Shown: piece after piece, positions 1-7,904 of the stretch
Layout: every line of letters starts with the position of its first letter
Position numbering within the stretch: position 1 is the first letter of the stretch
Source of the DNA: Acinetobacter genomosp. 15BJ
GTDB lineage: Bacteria; Pseudomonadota; Gammaproteobacteria; Pseudomonadales; Moraxellaceae
Length of the DNA stretch: 64,000 nucleotides
Direction: 5' to 3'
NCBI RefSeq assembly: GCF_000400715.1
Contig: NZ_KE007351.1
Span: 62,001 to 126,000, forward strand
Position numbers and translations under genes: made by a program
The notes under the pieces: generated by a model
Seen by the model: only the letters and a program-made list of their open reading frames with translations
Database searches by the model: none
Told to the model about the DNA's origin: nothing

Positions 1-2
1 AA

Positions 3-362
3 AAAATTCCTCAATGTCATCAAGTAGAATTTTGGGCAATGTCAGGGAAATTACATTTCCTTCCTGATCAATATTTAAGATGTTCGGCAGAGCAATATAC
101 TGTGCAGGTTTTACAACCTTACGAAGTTAAAACCTATGAGTTTGACTTTAAAATTCCACAAGGTGATGACATTTTATTGCTTCGTTATCCAACACAATAT
201 TCATCTAATTTGCCCGATGCCCAAACCCATTGGAGCAGTTGCCCAACTTTAGACATTCATCTTCCTGTCAGCAAACAGCTTGTCCCGAAAACAGGTAATA
301 AAATACCGCCGCAGAAACCAACTTCTCCAGACCACTCGTCTGGTGAAAAGCCACAGCAATAA
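3..362 (+). CDS. hypothetical protein, 5' end outside window
   Basis: The reading frame is open from the first complete codon at position 3 to a TAA at 360-362, so this is the C-terminal 119 residues of a gene that begins upstream of the window. An internal ATG at 39 is not preceded by a convincing ribosome binding site. The visible part is soluble, has scattered cysteines (for example HWSSCPTLDIHLP), and ends in a Pro/Lys/Ser-rich tail. I do not recognise a family. It converges on the minus-strand small RNA whose terminator begins ten bases downstream. Confidence 0.6.
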   Translation, partial: KIPQCHQVEFWAMSGKLHFLPDQYLRCSAEQYTVQVLQPYEVKTYEFDFKIPQGDDILLLRYPTQYSSNLPDAQTHWSSCPTLDIHLPVSKQLVPKTGNKIPPQKPTSPDHSSGEKPQQ

Positions 363-371
363 TGGGATATT

Positions 372-413
372 AAAAAATTAAAGCCCGAGTTCTGCATCCT
401 GCAAAACTCGGGC
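372..413 (-). terminator. intrinsic terminator of the GGA-rich small RNA
   Basis: A perfect 9-bp stem (GCCCGAGTT at 383-391 with AACTCGGGC at 405-413) encloses a 13-nt loop. On the minus strand it is followed by CTTTAATTTTTT, a typical U-tract. The plus strand has no T-run after the hairpin, so termination is directional toward the minus strand. The loop itself contains a TGCA-GGA-TGCA mini-hairpin. Confidence 0.85.
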
Positions 414-542
414 AAATGAGGTTGTGCTTTCAAACTACTTTTATTATCCTGCGTCCATCGCATGCATCATATCCATGATGACTTTTCCATCTCAGCGTTG
501 CTATCCTTAAGCGGAAATCCATTCCTGCATCCTTGTGCTGAT
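372..542 (-). ncRNA. candidate RsmX/Y/Z (CsrB)-like CsrA-binding small RNA
   Basis: No protein explains this interval. Read on the minus strand it holds nine GGA motifs in about 170 nt (plus-strand TCC at 397, 447, 454, 472, 486, 504, 518, 523 and 530). Four lie in hairpin loops: GGAA/TTCC around 513-525, CATCAT-GGAT-ATGATG at 465-480, TGCG-ATGGA-CGCA at 450-462, and TGCA-GGA-TGCA inside the terminator loop. The 5' part carries CACAAGGATGC, close to the published CsrA SELEX consensus (RUACARGGAUGU). It ends in an intrinsic terminator, and a GacA-type inverted repeat lies upstream. GGA in loops is the hallmark of CsrA/RsmA-sequestering RNAs. The 5' end near 542 is inferred from a weak -10 (TATTCT, 549-554); it has not been measured. 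Confidence 0.72.
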
Positions 543-598
543 GTATTTAGAATAAACCTTTTAACGATGTAGCACTATTCGTTGTAGACTTAAATCTA

Positions 599-616
599 TG
601 TACGAAATAACGTACA
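599..616 (-). promoter_or_regulatory. GacA-type upstream activating sequence
   Basis: TGTACG-AAATAA-CGTACA is a perfect 6-bp inverted repeat with a 6-bp spacer. It matches the architecture of the GacA box of pseudomonad rsm promoters (TGTAAG-N6-CTTACA) with one symmetric substitution per half. Its centre is about 65 bp upstream of the inferred start of the GGA-rich RNA. The promoter there has no good -35, which fits activator dependence. Control by GacA is an inference. Confidence 0.6.
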
Positions 617-669
617 TTGATTAGGTAAACTTTAAAATCGGCCAATTGCGCACACCTCCTCTCGCTGAA

Positions 670-1800
670 TCAGTTTTCCATTTGTTGTTTATGTGGTTGA
701 GCTAAAGGATCAGTCACCTGCTTCTCCTCTTGCTCCGCCTTCTCAATGCCATCCTGTATCGCTTCTTGTGCTTCTTGCTCATCCTCAACCGTCTGTTCTA
801 AAGCCTGTTGTTGTTGCTCAAAAATACGCCCTGTTTGGAGAACAACATAAATTGGAAAATGATCAGAACCTATATGCGATACACGTTTCATTTCCACCAA
901 ACCAAAATCAGTACTGTGAAAGATATGATCCAATGACCAGCGTAACAGCGGATAATCTGCATGGAAAGTATTCATAAAATAGCGCCCTACTCGAGGATCA
1001 AGCAAGCCACTGATACGTTGAAATAAACGCGTTGTTCTTGACCATGCCACGTCATTCAAATCCCCCATCACGATACAGCTCTGATCAATATCTTCAATCT
1101 GATCACCCACAATTAGTAATTCTGCATCTCTTAAGGTCGAATCTTTGGCCTCCGTTGGACTCGGTGGTTTAGGATGCAAACAATACAACTGCACTTGCAC
1201 GCCTGACGGCAAAGTCACTGCTGTATGAATCGATGGAATTTCATCACTCAAAATAAATTTAACTTCGGTGTCGTTTAAGGGTAAACGGCTATAAAGATGC
1301 ATGCCATATAGATTTTCTAAGGGTACAGCCACACAAAAGGGATAATCTACTTCAATTGGACTCAGCGCTTGCTGCCATTCAGCATTCGATTCCAGCGTAA
1401 GCACCAAATCTGGCTTTAAAATTTCAATCTGTTCAAGTAACAGGTGATATTGATGATTGGGGGTGAGCACATTCGCAACCAATAAAGAAATTTGTTGCTC
1501 AGGATTCAATTGCGCCTTTTTGACTTTTTTTACTTGCTTGCGCCATAACGGCGTATAAGGCAACACCATTTTAAGCTGATAGGCAATCGCTGCAACCAAC
1601 CCAATAAAGAGCAGTTCAGTACTCAAGGTCCAATCGGAAAGCACAAATAACATCGCAAAAAATGTGATGATCCCGAGTGCCAATATTTGTAATCTCGGAA
1701 AGTCTGCCCCCCGAAACCACCATTCATCTCTGGGGATCAAAGACCAAAATGAAAGCCATATCACCAGTGCTGCGCAAATCTGAATCCATATCATGTTCAT
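670..1800 (-). CDS. membrane-anchored endonuclease/exonuclease/phosphatase (EEP) family protein
   Basis: 376 residues. The first ~80 contain two to three hydrophobic helices (IWIQICAALVIWLSFW, LALGIITFFAMLFVL, TELLFIGLVAAIAYQL), then a basic linker and an EEP-fold domain (~105-330). The EEP signatures are visible: a VLTLES glutamate segment, GDLND, and a C-terminal SDHFP that supplies the catalytic Asp-His. This fold hydrolyses phosphodiesters in nucleic acids or lipids; the substrate cannot be read from sequence. The last ~45 residues are Glu/Gln-rich, low-complexity and likely disordered. The domain probably faces the periplasm or cytoplasm from an inner-membrane anchor. It stands alone. 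Confidence 0.8.
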   Translation of the reverse strand: MNMIWIQICAALVIWLSFWSLIPRDEWWFRGADFPRLQILALGIITFFAMLFVLSDWTLSTELLFIGLVAAIAYQLKMVLPYTPLWRKQVKKVKKAQLNPEQQISLLVANVLTPNHQYHLLLEQIEILKPDLVLTLESNAEWQQALSPIEVDYPFCVAVPLENLYGMHLYSRLPLNDTEVKFILSDEIPSIHTAVTLPSGVQVQLYCLHPKPPSPTEAKDSTLRDAELLIVGDQIEDIDQSCIVMGDLNDVAWSRTTRLFQRISGLLDPRVGRYFMNTFHADYPLLRWSLDHIFHSTDFGLVEMKRVSHIGSDHFPIYVVLQTGRIFEQQQQALEQTVEDEQEAQEAIQDGIEKAEQEEKQVTDPLAQPHKQQMEN

Positions 1801-1913
1801 TTTTCTCTTTGGGGTAGCATAGATTTACAATAAAGTTTTCGCTTTATCAATTTTCTATCTAATATAAACAAGATATTCCACTCAATAAACGCACTGTTTT
1901 ATTTCAGTAAAGC

Positions 1914-1941
1914 TTGCAGTTGTGGGCACTTTTGATACACT
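1914..1941 (+). promoter_or_regulatory. probable sigma-70 promoter of asd
   Basis: TTGCAG (1914-1919) and TACACT (1936-1941), separated by 16 bp, resemble -35 and -10 hexamers. They lie just upstream of asd, giving a leader of about 35 nt. Read from sequence only. Confidence 0.45.
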
Positions 1942-1982
1942 CAAACCCCTTTAAAATTTTTTACATACCGAGGCACAATGAC

Positions 1983-3101
1983 ATGAAAGTAGGTCTGGTC
2001 GGTTGGCGTGGGATGGTTGGTTCTGTCCTGATGCAACGTATGGTTGAAGAGAATGATTTTGCTCATATCGAGCCATTCTATTTCTCTACCAGTAATGCAG
2101 GTGGCGAAGCACCTTCATTTGGTGGTAAGACTGCCCCAGCACTTATGGATGCAACAGACATTAACAGTCTGAAGCAAATGGATGTCATTTTAACCTGCCA
2201 AGGTGGTGATTATACCTCTGAAATTTTCCCAAAGCTTAAAGCTGAAGGTTGGGATGGCTATTGGATTGATGCTGCATCTACGCTGCGTATGGCAGATGAC
2301 GCAATCATCGTGCTTGATCCAGTCAACTTAAACGTAATCAAAGATGGTTTGGTCAACGGCACTAAAACGTTTGTTGGCGGTAACTGTACCGTTTCATTGA
2401 TGTTGATGGGCTTAGGTTCACTGTTCCAAAATAATTTAGTGGAATGGGCGACTTCAATGACTTATCAGGCAGCGTCTGGTGCGGGTGCGCAGAACATGCG
2501 TGAACTGATCACTGGCATGGGTTATTTGTATAACAATACTAAAACCTTATTGGATGACCCTAAATCTGCAATTCTTGATATTGACCGTCAAATCGCAGAA
2601 TTACAACGTGGCGAAGGCTTCCCGAAAGCAAACTTTGGCGTGCCATTGGCGGGTTCATTGATTCCGTATATCGACAAACAACTCGAAAGCGGTCAATCGA
2701 AAGAAGAATGGAAAGGTCAGGTTGAAACCAACAAGATTTTAGGTAATCAACAAATCGTTCCAATTGATGGTCACTGTGTGCGTATTGGTGCAATGCGTTG
2801 CCACTCTCAAGCAATCACATTGAAATTGAAAAAAGATGTGCCACTTGATGAAATCGAAGACATGATTCGTAACTCGAGCCAATGGGCAAAAGTAGTTCCG
2901 AATACTCGCGAAGCATCTATGACAGATCTTACCCCTGTTGCAGTCACAGGTACTTTAACTGTTCCTGTGGGCCGTTTACGCAAGCTCAATATGGGTAAAG
3001 AATATCTTGGTGCATTCACTGTGGGTGACCAATTGCTTTGGGGCGCTGCTGAGCCGTTACGTCGTATGCTTCGCATTCTGGTCGAATACAAGAACGCTTA
3101 A
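1983..3101 (+). CDS. asd: aspartate-semialdehyde dehydrogenase
   Basis: 372 residues, matching the length of proteobacterial Asd. It reduces aspartyl phosphate to aspartate semialdehyde with NADPH, the branch point to lysine/diaminopimelate, threonine and methionine. The N-terminus has the nucleotide-binding loop VGLVGWRGMVGSVL. The catalytic cysteine is Cys135 in GGNCTVSLML, the same number as in E. coli. A conserved histidine follows in DGHCVRIGAMRCHSQA. The open frame extends 23 codons further upstream, but the ATG at 1983 (MKVGLVGW) is the family start. Transcribed alone, from the promoter at 1914 to the terminator at 3124. Likely essential because of cell-wall diaminopimelate. Confidence 0.97.
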   Translation: MKVGLVGWRGMVGSVLMQRMVEENDFAHIEPFYFSTSNAGGEAPSFGGKTAPALMDATDINSLKQMDVILTCQGGDYTSEIFPKLKAEGWDGYWIDAASTLRMADDAIIVLDPVNLNVIKDGLVNGTKTFVGGNCTVSLMLMGLGSLFQNNLVEWATSMTYQAASGAGAQNMRELITGMGYLYNNTKTLLDDPKSAILDIDRQIAELQRGEGFPKANFGVPLAGSLIPYIDKQLESGQSKEEWKGQVETNKILGNQQIVPIDGHCVRIGAMRCHSQAITLKLKKDVPLDEIEDMIRNSSQWAKVVPNTREASMTDLTPVAVTGTLTVPVGRLRKLNMGKEYLGAFTVGDQLLWGAAEPLRRMLRILVEYKNA

Positions 3102-3123
3102 GCAAAAATCCCTAAAAATCAAA

Positions 3124-3151
3124 AGCCGATCACATTTGATCGGCTTTTTTA
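3124..3151 (+). terminator. intrinsic terminator after asd
   Basis: AGCCGATCA-CATT-TGATCGGCT forms a 9-bp stem with a 4-nt loop, followed by a T-run, 23 bp after the asd stop. Confidence 0.9.
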
Positions 3152-3242
3152 TTGCGATGAACGATGAATAATTTACAATTCATTTACATCACGGTAATGT
3201 ATACTTTTTCCAGACGATAACATCACTTTTTCATGGATCGAG

Positions 3243-4709
3243 ATGACTGTTTATAACAAATTAAAAATTGCCATTTTAGCCATCATTTCTTCGCAACACC
3301 TTTATGCAATTACGCTTGATCCAATTCAAATCCAGTCTGCGCCTGGTGAACTGCTCTATGCAGAAATGAGTTTCCACCAAGCCGATGCCAACTCCAAAAT
3401 AGACGTCAGCTTAGCGACACCTGAAGATTTATTGATGCTTGGCGCTGCGCATCAGCCGCCATCCAGCCTGAATTTTTTTACCCGCCGAAATAATCAAGGT
3501 GAAGGGGTTATCGTCATCACTTCATCACGTCCAATGACGGATGCTGAGCTGAATATTATTTTAAAAATTCAGGAAGATGGTGCATCTCATTTAAAACATA
3601 TTCGTCAGCCAATGCGTCAAATTGCAAAAGCACCGATCACCAAGACGGCCAATGAACAATCATTGACACCCAAATTTATTGTCAGTGAAAAAGATATCGC
3701 TTTAAACCTACCTGAAAGTACACGCTTTAATGCTGCAAATGCAAATTCACAAGGGCAAAACTTAAAACAAGAAACACTCCTGAATGCACCATTTACCCTT
3801 CCACCCGTATTAGAAACATCAAACCCAAATACGACAACAACAGCTGCCAGTGCAGTTTCAATCGCTCCACCCGTGAAAGTAGAAACAACAACAGCGGCAG
3901 CGACAACCCCAGTGCCACAGCCAGCAACGCCTATCGCAGAAAAAGTACCACAGCAGCCAAAAACAATGCCTGTCAAACAGGAAACCACTCAAACTATGAA
4001 TACAGCTACCACCAAGCAAAGTACTGCATTGGATGAGGAACTAAAAGTAGCTGAACTTAAACCAATTGAAACCAAAGAAAAAGCGAAAACACCTGATCCA
4101 GTGAGAGAAACAGCCCAAGCGGTCAAAAAGAAACTCCCGACAAGAGCAGCAGCAAACGATGACAAAGCCCAACAGCATGTGGTGCAACGTAATGAATCCT
4201 TATGGAGTATTGCACAACAGATTGCAGGGCAAACGCAGCAGCCTGTTGCTCAAGTCATGAATCAAATTAAAGCACAAAATGAACATGCCTTTATTGGGGG
4301 GAATGCCAACCGCCTTAGACAGGGTTCACATTTAAACTTTAATCTTGCTGCCACATCTACACAGCAGAATAAAAACACCAATCAAATTGCGGCACAAACA
4401 CAGCGTCCAGCCACAGGAAAAGCCAAATATCGGTTACAACAAGCTGAAATGTCTCTGGTAGCTGAGAGTAATCAAGATTCCAGTACTGGAAGTGCCAAAA
4501 AAGACACATTACAGCAAAAAACCAGTGCCGATTTATCATTAAAAGTTATGACAGCACGAGAAAAAACCGTTACATTACAAAGAAACGTAACACAGTTAGA
4601 ATTGGCACTACGTCAGAAGGAACAACGTATTCAGCTGTTAAATGCTCGGCTTGCTGAACTGCAAGATCAGTTGAAAGCGCAACAGGACACTAAAAAGCCA
4701 ACACGCTAG
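3243..4709 (+). CDS. fimV: FimV N-terminal half: periplasmic LysM polar hub protein
   Basis: 488 residues. A signal peptide (residues 1-22, cut after HLYA) leads into the FimV N-terminal domain (~23-115, starting ITLDPIQIQSAPGELLYAEM). A long Thr/Gln/Ala/Pro-rich linker follows, then a LysM peptidoglycan-binding domain (~313-372, beginning QHVVQRNESLWSIAQQ) and a C-terminal coiled coil (~435-480). In Pseudomonas a single FimV of about 900 residues continues through a transmembrane helix into a cytoplasmic TPR region and supports type IV pilus assembly and cAMP signalling. Here the ORF stops before the membrane helix, and the next gene supplies the rest in a different frame. Regulation is not evident from the sequence. 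Confidence 0.88.
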   Translation: MTVYNKLKIAILAIISSQHLYAITLDPIQIQSAPGELLYAEMSFHQADANSKIDVSLATPEDLLMLGAAHQPPSSLNFFTRRNNQGEGVIVITSSRPMTDAELNIILKIQEDGASHLKHIRQPMRQIAKAPITKTANEQSLTPKFIVSEKDIALNLPESTRFNAANANSQGQNLKQETLLNAPFTLPPVLETSNPNTTTTAASAVSIAPPVKVETTTAAATTPVPQPATPIAEKVPQQPKTMPVKQETTQTMNTATTKQSTALDEELKVAELKPIETKEKAKTPDPVRETAQAVKKKLPTRAAANDDKAQQHVVQRNESLWSIAQQIAGQTQQPVAQVMNQIKAQNEHAFIGGNANRLRQGSHLNFNLAATSTQQNKNTNQIAAQTQRPATGKAKYRLQQAEMSLVAESNQDSSTGSAKKDTLQQKTSADLSLKVMTAREKTVTLQRNVTQLELALRQKEQRIQLLNARLAELQDQLKAQQDTKKPTR

Positions 4710-4770
4710 GTTACGAGAATATTCTCATAAATTTGCATAAAAGCGGCTCTATCTTTAAGGGGTATAGATC

Positions 4771-6033
4771 ATGTCAACTATAATCATTGTACTGCTCGTC
4801 ATTGTACTGATTGTAGCTATCGTTTTAAAAAAACGTGAAAGCAATCAAGCCAATACTGCACCTAAAAAAGGTGCAAGCAAAACGACAAAAAAAGCAGCGA
4901 CACGATCTGCTTCACGAACCACGCTCGTACGCGAAGAACAAGAGCCAGCAGCACCGCCAACGACTACAGCAATTTCTGAAAGTTTACGTCAAAAACTTGA
5001 ACAACAAATTCAAAGTGGTAACTTTCAGTCTGCCGAGGCACAAATCAATCAAGCCTTAAAACAAGACAATTCTCAACATGAATTGTATTTGTTTTTACTG
5101 GATATCCATTTAAAGCAAAAAGATGATTTGGCGATTGATCAATTGATCAAACATATTCATGCCTTAAAACTGGAAGATATTGCACAAGCAGCTGAAGCGA
5201 AGCATCGTGAATACGAGCAGAATAAACAGCCTGATTCGATTGAATTTAATTTAGCATCACATAGTTTTCAGCAAACACCAACATCTGAGCCACAGGTTCA
5301 AAGCAATACTGCTGACTTTGATGCTTTAGTCCAAACACCAGCGGCACAATCATTTGATGACTTGCAATCAGAATATGCTGCACCTACAGAAGAAGCAAAG
5401 CCTGTAGAAGCTGCACCTGAAGTTCAGCCTTTAGACTTTAATTTCTCCTTTGAACAAAAACCTACGGATGAAGCGGTACCGTCTCCTGCCCCAGTTGCAA
5501 CACCTGAGAGCAAAGAACAACAGCCACCGCTTGAGTTTTCGTTTAACTTAGAACCAACGCCACCAAGTATTGAAGAAGCAAAAACTGAAGACCTAAAACC
5601 TGAGCTTGACTTTAACTTTAATCATTTAGAGGTTGCATCTCAGCCCGTTGAAGAAAAAGCACCTGTTGAAGAAGCGGCACCAAGCTTAGATTTTAATTTT
5701 GAACCTAGCGTAGAAAAGACTGAACAACCTGCACCACTTGAAACCACAGCATTTTCATTTGATATTGCAGAACCAGCTGCAGTCGAAACACAACCTGAAT
5801 TGATCACTCCTGCTGCAACACCTGCAGCAGCGATTACAATTCATGACCCATTGGCCCAGTCTTTCCCTGATCTGCAACAACTTGATGAAGCACAGCTGAA
5901 TTTAGAGCTTGCAGAGCAGTATATTGAACTAGGTGCCTATGATTCTGCACGTGAGTTGTTAAAAAATAATCAGGCATTCAATGCAGAACAACAACAACGT
6001 TCAGAAAATTTACTGAATAAAATAGCTTCCTGA
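4771..6033 (+). CDS. fimV: FimV C-terminal half: membrane helix plus cytoplasmic domain
   Basis: 420 residues. It opens with one transmembrane helix (residues 2-20, STIIIVLLVIVLIVAIVLK) followed by a basic stretch, consistent with an N-out anchor. A short TPR-like helical segment (~75-140) and a long acidic Pro/Glu/Ala linker with repeated xLDFNF motifs follow. The C-terminal ~45 residues match the FimV C-terminal domain (LNLELAEQYIELGAYDSARE). It has its own ribosome binding site (TAAGGGG, 8 nt before ATG) and starts 61 bp after the upstream half. Together the halves total 908 residues, near full-length FimV. I infer co-transcription and a two-subunit FimV. Confidence 0.87.
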   Translation: MSTIIIVLLVIVLIVAIVLKKRESNQANTAPKKGASKTTKKAATRSASRTTLVREEQEPAAPPTTTAISESLRQKLEQQIQSGNFQSAEAQINQALKQDNSQHELYLFLLDIHLKQKDDLAIDQLIKHIHALKLEDIAQAAEAKHREYEQNKQPDSIEFNLASHSFQQTPTSEPQVQSNTADFDALVQTPAAQSFDDLQSEYAAPTEEAKPVEAAPEVQPLDFNFSFEQKPTDEAVPSPAPVATPESKEQQPPLEFSFNLEPTPPSIEEAKTEDLKPELDFNFNHLEVASQPVEEKAPVEEAAPSLDFNFEPSVEKTEQPAPLETTAFSFDIAEPAAVETQPELITPAATPAAAITIHDPLAQSFPDLQQLDEAQLNLELAEQYIELGAYDSARELLKNNQAFNAEQQQRSENLLNKIAS

Positions 6034-6051
6034 ATTTGATCAGTCTAATAT

Positions 6052-6077
6052 AAGCAGTCTCTCAGGCTGCTTTTTTT
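6052..6077 (+). terminator. hairpin with T-run abutting the next start codon
   Basis: AAGCAG (6052-6057) pairs with CTGCTT (6067-6072), followed by seven Ts that run straight into the ATG at 6078. It probably ends the fimV transcript. It also occupies the place where the downstream ribosome binding site would be. Confidence 0.6.
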
Positions 6078-7046
6078 ATGATGAAAACAATCGCTTTAAT
6101 TTATATGGGTGGGACGTTTGGTTGTATTGGCGAACCCTTAATGCCAATGCCTGAACAGGATTTTTTACCTTTATTAGCGAAGGTGATTCCACCACATTTA
6201 CAGGTTGAATGTTTCGCTGCCCCTAGCATTAAAGACAGCAGTGCCTGCACCGCAACCGATTGGTTGAAATTGGTACAACAAATTCAACAATTACAACTCA
6301 ATGGCTTTCAGCATTTTGTCATCATTCATGGGACGGACACCTTAAGCTACGCCGCTGCAACACTGGCACGTTTTTTAGGCCATTCTTGCCACGCCATCAT
6401 TACGGGCAGCCAATACCCATTATTGAATATTGAAGGCAACGATACCCGTGAATTCACCGATGCGATCGGCAATCTGTATTTAGCACTGGAACAAGTGCTT
6501 GCTTTGCCAAGTGGTGTTTATCTTGCCTTCCATGAGCAAGTCTTTCATGCACAAAGCACTTTAAAAGCCCATACCACTGAATTAGATGCCTTTGTTGGTA
6601 TCAAAGCAGACCAAAGCTGTGACACTACAGCAGATGCTCTTATTGTCCCAAATGAATACATTGAGCAAGCCGCTCAACTCAGTGTCTTGAATTTGATGTT
6701 ACAGCCGATTGCGAAAGAACAACTCATTTTACAATTAAAAAATCTTCTGCTTAGCCCACCTAACTTTTTGGTTTTACAAGGCTTTGGCACAGGTAATATC
6801 GCGGTCAATGATGAAATTCTGACCCTGTTTGAACAACTTTATCAAAAACAATGTTTGCCGATTATCAGCACTCAAGTGACCTTTGGGCAACTCGATCAAC
6901 GCTATGCTGTCAGTTCATGGATTCAATCTGCCAAAGTTTTAGTCAATGACTGCCATAGCCATGCCGATTTATATGCAAAAGTCTTGCAAATGTATTTAAA
7001 ATATCCGACCCACGAACAATGGTTCGAACATTGGCATCAACATTAA
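6078..7046 (+). CDS. asparaginase / glutaminase family protein
   Basis: 322 residues, the size of type I bacterial asparaginases, which hydrolyse L-asparagine to aspartate and ammonia. Both catalytic threonine motifs are present: YMGGTFG (Thr13) near the N-terminus and HGTDTLSYAA (Thr86-Asp87). A C-terminal QGFGTGNI loop matches the second domain. There is no signal peptide, so it acts in the cytoplasm. The start is ATGATG at 6078/6081. No Shine-Dalgarno precedes it because a terminator-like hairpin ends at 6077. truA begins 15 bp downstream, so the two are probably co-transcribed. Confidence 0.88.
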   Translation: MMKTIALIYMGGTFGCIGEPLMPMPEQDFLPLLAKVIPPHLQVECFAAPSIKDSSACTATDWLKLVQQIQQLQLNGFQHFVIIHGTDTLSYAAATLARFLGHSCHAIITGSQYPLLNIEGNDTREFTDAIGNLYLALEQVLALPSGVYLAFHEQVFHAQSTLKAHTTELDAFVGIKADQSCDTTADALIVPNEYIEQAAQLSVLNLMLQPIAKEQLILQLKNLLLSPPNFLVLQGFGTGNIAVNDEILTLFEQLYQKQCLPIISTQVTFGQLDQRYAVSSWIQSAKVLVNDCHSHADLYAKVLQMYLKYPTHEQWFEHWHQH

Positions 7047-7061
7047 TTCTGAGGTTAGAAC

Positions 7062-7859
7062 ATGCAACGTTATGCAATCGGTATTGAATTTTGCGGTACT
7101 CAATACCGTGGTTGGCAAACCCAACAGGCTGGCGTTGTCACTGTTCAGGAAACGATAGAAAAAGTGCTGAGTCGTATTGCCAATCAGCCGATTATTTTGC
7201 ATGGTGCTGGACGAACTGACGCAGGCGTACATGCGACCAATATGGTGGCGCATTTCGACACCGAAGCCGTTCGCCCAGAACAAGGTTGGATTCGTGGTGC
7301 CAATAGCCAATTGCCCAAAGACATTTCAATCCAGTGGATTAAATGTATGGATGAAAATTTCCATGCACGTTTTAAAGCTGTGGCTCGTCGTTATCGCTAT
7401 GTTGTGTATAACGCTCCGACTCGTCCTGCCTTGTTATATAAACAGGTCACCCATCTTTATCAAATGCTTGATGTGCAAAAGATGATTGCGGCGGCAGCAA
7501 AATTCGAAGGTACACATAATTTTGAAACCTTTCGCGCTGCAGCCTGTCAATCGAATCAACCTGTACGTCATGTTAAACACTGTCGCTTATTCGAACATGG
7601 GCGTTATCTAGTCTTAGATATTCAAGCGGATGGTTTCTTACACCATATGGTGCGTAATATCATGGGCTGCCTGCTTGAAATTGGGCAAGGTCAATATGAA
7701 ATCGATCATATTGATACCATGTTTGCCGCAGAAGATCGCACCGCTGCTGGGATTACCGCCCCACCGGATGGTCTATACTTTATTCAGTCTTATTACCCAG
7801 ATGAGTTTGACTTACCGCAGCTGCCTTTAGGTCCACACTGGTTAAATTTAGCTGAATAA
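7062..7859 (+). CDS. truA: tRNA pseudouridine(38-40) synthase
   Basis: 265 residues, standard for TruA, which isomerises uridines 38-40 in the tRNA anticodon arm. The catalytic aspartate is Asp53 in GAGRTDAGVHA. Downstream conserved elements include RYRYVVYN and FLHHMVRNIMGCLLEIG. A good Shine-Dalgarno (GAGG) precedes the ATG at 7062. It follows the asparaginase gene at 15 bp and ends at a strong bidirectional terminator. In many gammaproteobacteria fimV and truA are neighbours, which supports the identity of the upstream split fimV. Confidence 0.97.
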   Translation: MQRYAIGIEFCGTQYRGWQTQQAGVVTVQETIEKVLSRIANQPIILHGAGRTDAGVHATNMVAHFDTEAVRPEQGWIRGANSQLPKDISIQWIKCMDENFHARFKAVARRYRYVVYNAPTRPALLYKQVTHLYQMLDVQKMIAAAAKFEGTHNFETFRAAACQSNQPVRHVKHCRLFEHGRYLVLDIQADGFLHHMVRNIMGCLLEIGQGQYEIDHIDTMFAAEDRTAAGITAPPDGLYFIQSYYPDEFDLPQLPLGPHWLNLAE

Positions 7860-7862
7860 CAA

Positions 7863-7893
7863 AAAAGCCTTATCACAGTGATAAGGCTTTTTA
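7863..7893. terminator. bidirectional terminator between truA and the AraC gene
   Basis: A near-perfect inverted repeat, AAAGCCTTATCAC / GTGATAAGGCTTT, is flanked by A-run and T-run. It therefore works for truA (+) and for the AraC regulator gene (-), which converge here. Confidence 0.9.
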
Positions 7894-7904
7894 TTTGGAA
7901 TCAA

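Noticed and set aside
257..463. 68-residue minus-strand ORF overlapping the partial first gene
   Set aside because: It overlaps the 3' end of the plus-strand gene and crosses the small RNA and its terminator. No family.
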